DNA of 36,719 nucleotides from Pseudomonadota bacterium (GTDB taxonomy: Bacteria > Pseudomonadota > Gammaproteobacteria > Burkholderiales > Burkholderiaceae_C). The stretch is taken from positions 1-36,719 of the forward strand of contig JAJZTW010000039.1 in assembly GCA_021847345.1 (NCBI GenBank). Reading direction: 5' to 3'. The notes below the pieces were generated by a model. It made no database searches. It was not told where the DNA came from and was given only the letters and a program-made list of their open reading frames with translations. This document shows, piece by piece, positions 27,801 to 33,800 of the stretch (positions are counted from its first letter, which is position 1; each line of letters opens with the position of its first letter). The translations under genes and the position numbers were made by a program.

Positions 27801-30800
27801 CGCGGCCTGGCCCAGCAGCCCGAGCTTGCCGCCGGTCGCGACGCTGTTGCCGGTCGGCGCGGTGTACGAGATCAGGATCGCGTAGGCATGGCTGTCGGCG
27901 GAGGCGGCGCTGCCGATGGCCAGCCCCGACAGGTCCTGGTACAGCGCGTTCGCGGAGCCCGTCAGCGCGATGGCCTGGCTTTGCTCGTCGCCGACGTTGC
28001 CGTTGATGGTTGTCAGGTCGGCGTTGATCTGGGTCTGCGCGGTGCCCAGCGCCGACGCGAACGCCGCGTTGCTCGCATTCGCCGTGCCCCCGGTCGAGCC
28101 GTCGAGCGCCGTCTGCGCCGCAAAGATGTCGGCGACCTGCGTCGCGATGTCCTTCTGCGCCGTCGAGTCGCTGCCGGCGTCGGCCTGGAACGCCGACACC
28201 TCGTTCTTCAGGTTGCTCTCCTGCGTGTTGACTCCGGCGAGCTGCACCGACCCGGTGCTCGAAGTCTGGCCCTGCGGCACGCCCGTGTAGCTGGCGTAGT
28301 TGCCGAATTGCGAAATCGTCGTCAGGGCCGAATTGGCGAGCGCGATGATGCCGTGCTGGGGGTCGTTCACCGTGCTGGCGATCGCCGTCGCATACAGGCC
28401 GTCGGCACCGGACAGCGACGAGGTCGCGAGCTGCAGGTTGGCGATTCCCGCGCTCAGGCTGGCCTCGTCGACGGGGAGGTTCTGCTGCGCCACGCTCTGC
28501 GGCTCCTGCACGTCGCTGTTGAGCTGGAAGGTGCCGTTGACGAACTTTCCCATGCCCAACGAGGCCAGCTCGGTCTCCATGAAGCTGATCTCGTTGTCGT
28601 AGGCACCCTGCGCGATCGGGTCCGACGCATACTCGGCCTTCAGCTGCTGCAGCTTGGCCAGGCGCGCGACCATGTCGCCGCCGGGGGCGATCTGGGTGGT
28701 CGTGTAGCCGATCGCGCCGGGGGTCGGCGCGTCCAGGCACGCAGACTGCGTGGGGTCGCAGGTGCCGCCGGCCTGCTGGATGGTGCCGGCGTAACCGATG
28801 GTCAGGTACTTGTCGCGCTGGATCCCGGTGTCGACCAGGCCGGCGGCGAGAATCGCGCTGCTGCCCGATTGCGACGTCGAGCCGCCGGTGATCTTGAAGG
28901 TGACGGCGCCGCCGCCGAAGAACTCGCTGACCGCGCTCGCCGCCTTCGACAGGGTCTGCAGGTAGATGTTGGTGCCGGTGCCGTTGGCCGTCGTCGACAT
29001 CGCGCCCTGGTCGGCCGACAGGTAGATGTTGCCGGCGGCGTTGATGCCGTAATGGGTGTCCAGCGACGGATCGGTGCTGCTGACGACCTGGTTCGGGTCG
29101 GCGGCGATCACCACCAGCGCGTTGCTGGTGATGTTCGACTGCGGATCCGGCGGGATCGGGATCGGAATCACCGTGTTGTTGTACAGGTCGATTTCCGAAT
29201 ACGCGCTCAGCGTCTGCTGCACGTCGGTGGGGCTGTCGCCCGCCGCGATGGTCACGGTACCGTTGCTGGGGGCCGATCCGTCCAGTGGGTCGATGCCGTC
29301 GGTGGCCTGCACTTCGGCGTTGGTGCCCACCGACACGAGGTCGGTTCCGGTGTAGTCGACATGGGCCGACCCGGTCGGCGCGCCGGCTGCGCCGTAGGTG
29401 GTCGCGACGCCGATGGCGTAGAGGTTGGCGTTGCCCCACGCTCCGATCTCCACGTCGCCGATGTCGACCAGCAGCGTGCTCTGGTTGCCGATGGACACGG
29501 TGGCGGTGTCGTTGACGTCGATGTTGTCGGAGACCGCAGCCAGTGCGACCGCGCCGCCGGAGTTCATCTGTACGCGCTGCTGCACCACCGCGTCGTTGTA
29601 CGCCTCGATGAACAGCGTGGACACCTGGCCCGCGGAAAGCGGCGGCAGCAGGTGCACGCTCGATCCGTCGCCGACCGTCGCCGTGGTGGCCAGCGTGACG
29701 TCGGTGCTGCTCGACGCGGCCGGCGCGTTGATCAAGCCTCCCGAGCCGGAGTTGACGTCCCAGCCTCCCAGGTCGGGGTTGTAGGCGGGGTCGTAGCTGC
29801 CTTCGTTGCGGAACAGCCTGGTCGCGTAGTTCTTCGCGTCGAGCGTGAAGTCGGTCGCCAGCACCTGGATCGACGGGCCGAGCGCGGCCGAGACGACGCT
29901 GTCGACTGTGTTGTTCAGCTCGGCGCCGCTGGCGCCGACCACCGCCGCGTTGGTGCTGTCGACCCAGCCGCCGAAGTTCGCCGCGTGGGTCGCGGTGATG
30001 CTCACCGCGCCGTTCTGCACGTCGTAGTTGCCGGGAATCACCGGATGGGCCGTGTCGTTGCCGATGCTGGCGACGGTCTGACCCTGCGACGACGTGGTGG
30101 CGAGCGCCGCGGCGCCCGCGATGGCGCCGCCGCTGCCGGCGGTGGCATTGGCGAAGTTGCCGTCGGTGGCGTCGGCGTTCAGCGTGAGCTGGCCGGCGTG
30201 TACCGTGCCCATGTCGTTCAACGTGGCCCTGGTCGTCGTGTCGGAACCGGCGCTGGCCAGGTCGGCGCCCAGCGCCAGCAGGCCGCCGATGGCCACGCCG
30301 GTCGACGACGCGTTCTGCTCGGAGTTCAACAGGCCCTGGACGTCGATGGCGCCGCTGACGTCCAGGCCGCTGTTCTCGGCCGACGCGATCGCCTGCGCGT
30401 TGTTGTTCGCGCTCGCAGACGACGCGTTGGCGCCGACGAAGGCCGCGCCGGACATCCCCGACGCCGTCGCGGTGACGCCGCTGGGTACGCTGCCGCTCTG
30501 CCCGACCTCGGCGTGCAGGGCCAGCGACGCGGCCTGGATCGACGAGGCGCTGATGTCGGCGGTGACGTCCGGCGCCGCCGTCGCCGTGGCCACCGACGCG
30601 CCAGCCGAGCCGACGATGGCGATGCTGCCGCCGGTGGCGGTGGCCGTGGCCGCATCGTCGGCCTCGCTGTCGATGTTCACCGCGGACACGCCGACGATGT
30701 TGCCGCCGTCGAAATACGTGGCAACGCCCGGCGACACGGTGGACGTGGCCACCGATCCGTCGAGCGCGATGCCGATGCCGGCGGACAGGGCCGCCGACTG

Positions 30801-33800
30801 GGTCTGCGCGCTGTCGTAGGAGGTGGCGCCGATGTCGACCTCGCCGGCCGGCGACGCGAGCGTGCCGAATGTCGCTTTGTCGGCGTAGGCCTGCACGCTG
30901 CCGCCGACGTTGGCGATGGCCACCGACGCCCCGGCCGCCACGCTGCCGGCCAGCGCCGCCCCGGCACCGGTCGATTGCAGGTTGCGCGTCGCCTTCGCCT
31001 TCACGCCGATACCCCCGCCGGCCTGCAGGGTCGAGCCCTGCACGTAGGCACTGGTCTGCGACGTATCCGACGAGTAGGCGACCACCGCGTCGGCTCCCGC
31101 GAGCAGCCCGACCGAGCCGGCCACGCTGGTCTCGCCGATGCCGTGGGTGGTCGTGGCGTCGACGCTGATGCTGCTGCCGCTCAGCGTCGACGTGCCGGCG
31201 ATGCTCGCGGTGTTGTCCGCGGTGTCGACGGCGACGCCGACGCCGGCGCCGATGCCGACCACGCCGAAGGCCGCCGCCCCTGAGTTGGCGGCCACCGACA
31301 CGGTGTCCTGCGAGTCCACCGAAATACTGCCGCCGGCGTGCACCGAGGCGTTGCCGATGCTCGCCGAGGTACCCGACGCGCCGTTGCCGTCGAGCACCGC
31401 CGACGCGCTGGCGTTGTCCTGCGCGTTCTGCGCCGACGTGCTCGCCGAGGTCACGCTGGAGTTGCTCGAAGACGACAGGTACTGGCTGCCGATGCTGTTG
31501 TTGTGCATCGCCGAGTCGGCATTGCCGCCGGTCGACTGCCCGCCCGAGGTGCTCGTGAGCGCGCCGATGGTTTCGCTGTCCGAGCCCTTGGCCTTGCTGG
31601 CATCCGTGCCGTTGGCGATCGCCAGCACGTTGATCGACGCGCCGAGCCCGACGACGCCGCCTGCCACGCCCTCGACGTTGGAGCTGATCGCCTTGTTCGC
31701 ATAGGCGGCCACCGACACGTCGCCGAGCGGATCCACGGTGGCGTTGTCGCCGATCGACGCCGCGGTGTCGCTGGTCAGGACGGCCACGTTGACCGCGCCG
31801 CCGACGCCCGCGAATCCGACGCCGGCCGCGCCCGCGCTGTCCGCCATTGCGGTGCTGTCGCGCGCGACCACGTCCACGTTCTGATTGCTGCTCGCGCCGA
31901 CGCTGCCGGTGTCGATCTGCGCCCCGCCGTCGATCGACGCCAGCGTCGTGGTCAGTACCGCCTGCACACCGACCGCGCCGGCGACCCCTGCGAAGGCGCC
32001 GCCGGCGCCGGCCAGCGCGATCGAGTCGATGCTCTGGCCCGAGTCGGCCGACACCAGCAGGCCCTGCCCAGGGGTCGTCGCGGAAGAAGTTCCCGACGTG
32101 TACAACCCGAACGCGGCGTCGCTGCCGTTGCCGCCGGCGTTGACCACCGCCGATTGGCCGACCGTGGCCTCGGTGTCCTTGATCAGCACCGCGACGCCGA
32201 TTCCCGCGCCGACTCCGGCGCCGGTGATGCCGACCGCCAGCGAGCCTGCGGTCAGCGCGACCCGGGTCTGGTCGTCGGCCGCGACGACCACGCTGCCGCC
32301 GGCGTCGACGCTGCCGTCGATGGTCGCGTAGGTGGTGTCGTCCAGTGCGAGCACGGTCGCGCCGCCTGCGACGCCCACGGTGCCGCCGAGCCCCGCACTG
32401 GCCGCGACGCCCCCGAAGTCCTCGCTCGCGTTCGCGGTGACGTCGACATTCGACGCCGCCGACACCGTGGCGCCGGAGTCGATGAAGGCCTTGGTCGTGT
32501 TGTCGATGACGTTGGTCAGCAGGCCTGCGCCGATGCCCACGGCGCCGCCGCCTCCGAGCGCGCCTGTGATGCCGCGCACGTACAGGTCGCTGGCGGCCGC
32601 GACCGCGACCGATTGCGCTGCGGCCGGCGAGCCCGAGCCGTTGACGGTCGCGCCGCTGCCGATGCTCGCCTCGGTGTCGCTGATGACCACCGGCACCGAA
32701 CCGGAAATCGCCGCACCGACCGCGCCGCCGACCGCGCCGCTGACCGCGATCGCGTCGATCGCGCCGCTGGCCGTGGCGTTGACCAGCACGCCATGCACTC
32801 CGCGCGTGACCGGGCTCGCGGTGCGCGTGTACAGCGTCAGGTTGGAACCCTCGCTTCCCGCTTCGGAGGCGCTCGTCGCGTTGATGTCGCTCTGGTGGTT
32901 CGAGAACTCTGCGCTGAACCCGGACGTGAGGTTCTGCGCGTCTCCCTGGCCGAGCGCGCTGACCACCGCGTCGCTGCCGATCCCGGCCAGCGTGGTCTGC
33001 TGGACCACCGACACGCCGATCGACGCGCCGATTCCGGCCGCCCCGCCGAGCGCGCCACCGCCGACCAGCGCGTTCAGGTTGTCGGCATCCGACGCCAGCA
33101 CGCCGACGTTGCCGTAGGCGCTGACGGTGTCGCCGGAGCCGATGCCGGCCTGGGTGTCGCCGGTGAGCACGTAGGTCTGCACCGCGCCGGCCGCGCCGGC
33201 GTCGCCGCCGATGGCGGCCCCGGCCACCGTCGACGTGACGCTCTCGGTGCTGCCGGCGGTGACGGTGACGTCGCCGCCGGTGGCGTCGACGGTCGTCGCC
33301 GCGCCGCTGCCGCCCGGCGACTCCTCGCCGATCCACGCGTGCGTGTGCTTGACCAGAACGACCACGTCGGCGCCGGCGCTGACTCCGGTCCCGCCGCCGG
33401 CGGCCGAGCCGGCGATGTCGTCGATGGTGGTCTGGTCGCTGGCGCCCACGTCGACCGAGTTCGCATCGACCGTGGCACCGTAGCCGATGTAGGCCTCGGT
33501 GGTGTCGACGATGTCGCTCGACGCCAGCGCCACGGCCACGCCGACTCCGCCCGCCGCGCCGCTGACCACCGCGGTGGACACGTTCTCGGTGTCGTCCGCC
33601 GCCACTTCCACCGCGCCGACGGCCTTGACCGACGAGCCGTCGCCGATGCTCGCGCGCGTGGTGTCGGTAAGCACCGTGGCCGCAGCCGAGCCGCCGACCC
33701 CGACGGCGCCGCCACCGACCGCGCCTCCGATGTTGAACACCTGCGTGCTGGCGTTGGCCAGCACGTCGACGAAGCCGGAGGCGGCGTCGCTGGTCGTGAT

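Noticed and set aside
26220..31283. Open frame of 1,687 codons on the + strand
   Set aside because: It is antisense to the adhesin; the translation is Arg/Val/Gly-rich without domain patterns or a ribosome-binding site, and GC bias explains it.
27016..33336. Open frame of 2,106 codons on the - strand, overlapping the adhesin in another frame
   Set aside because: The translation is dominated by Arg and Gly with no family resemblance, while the adhesin frame shows regular modules throughout.
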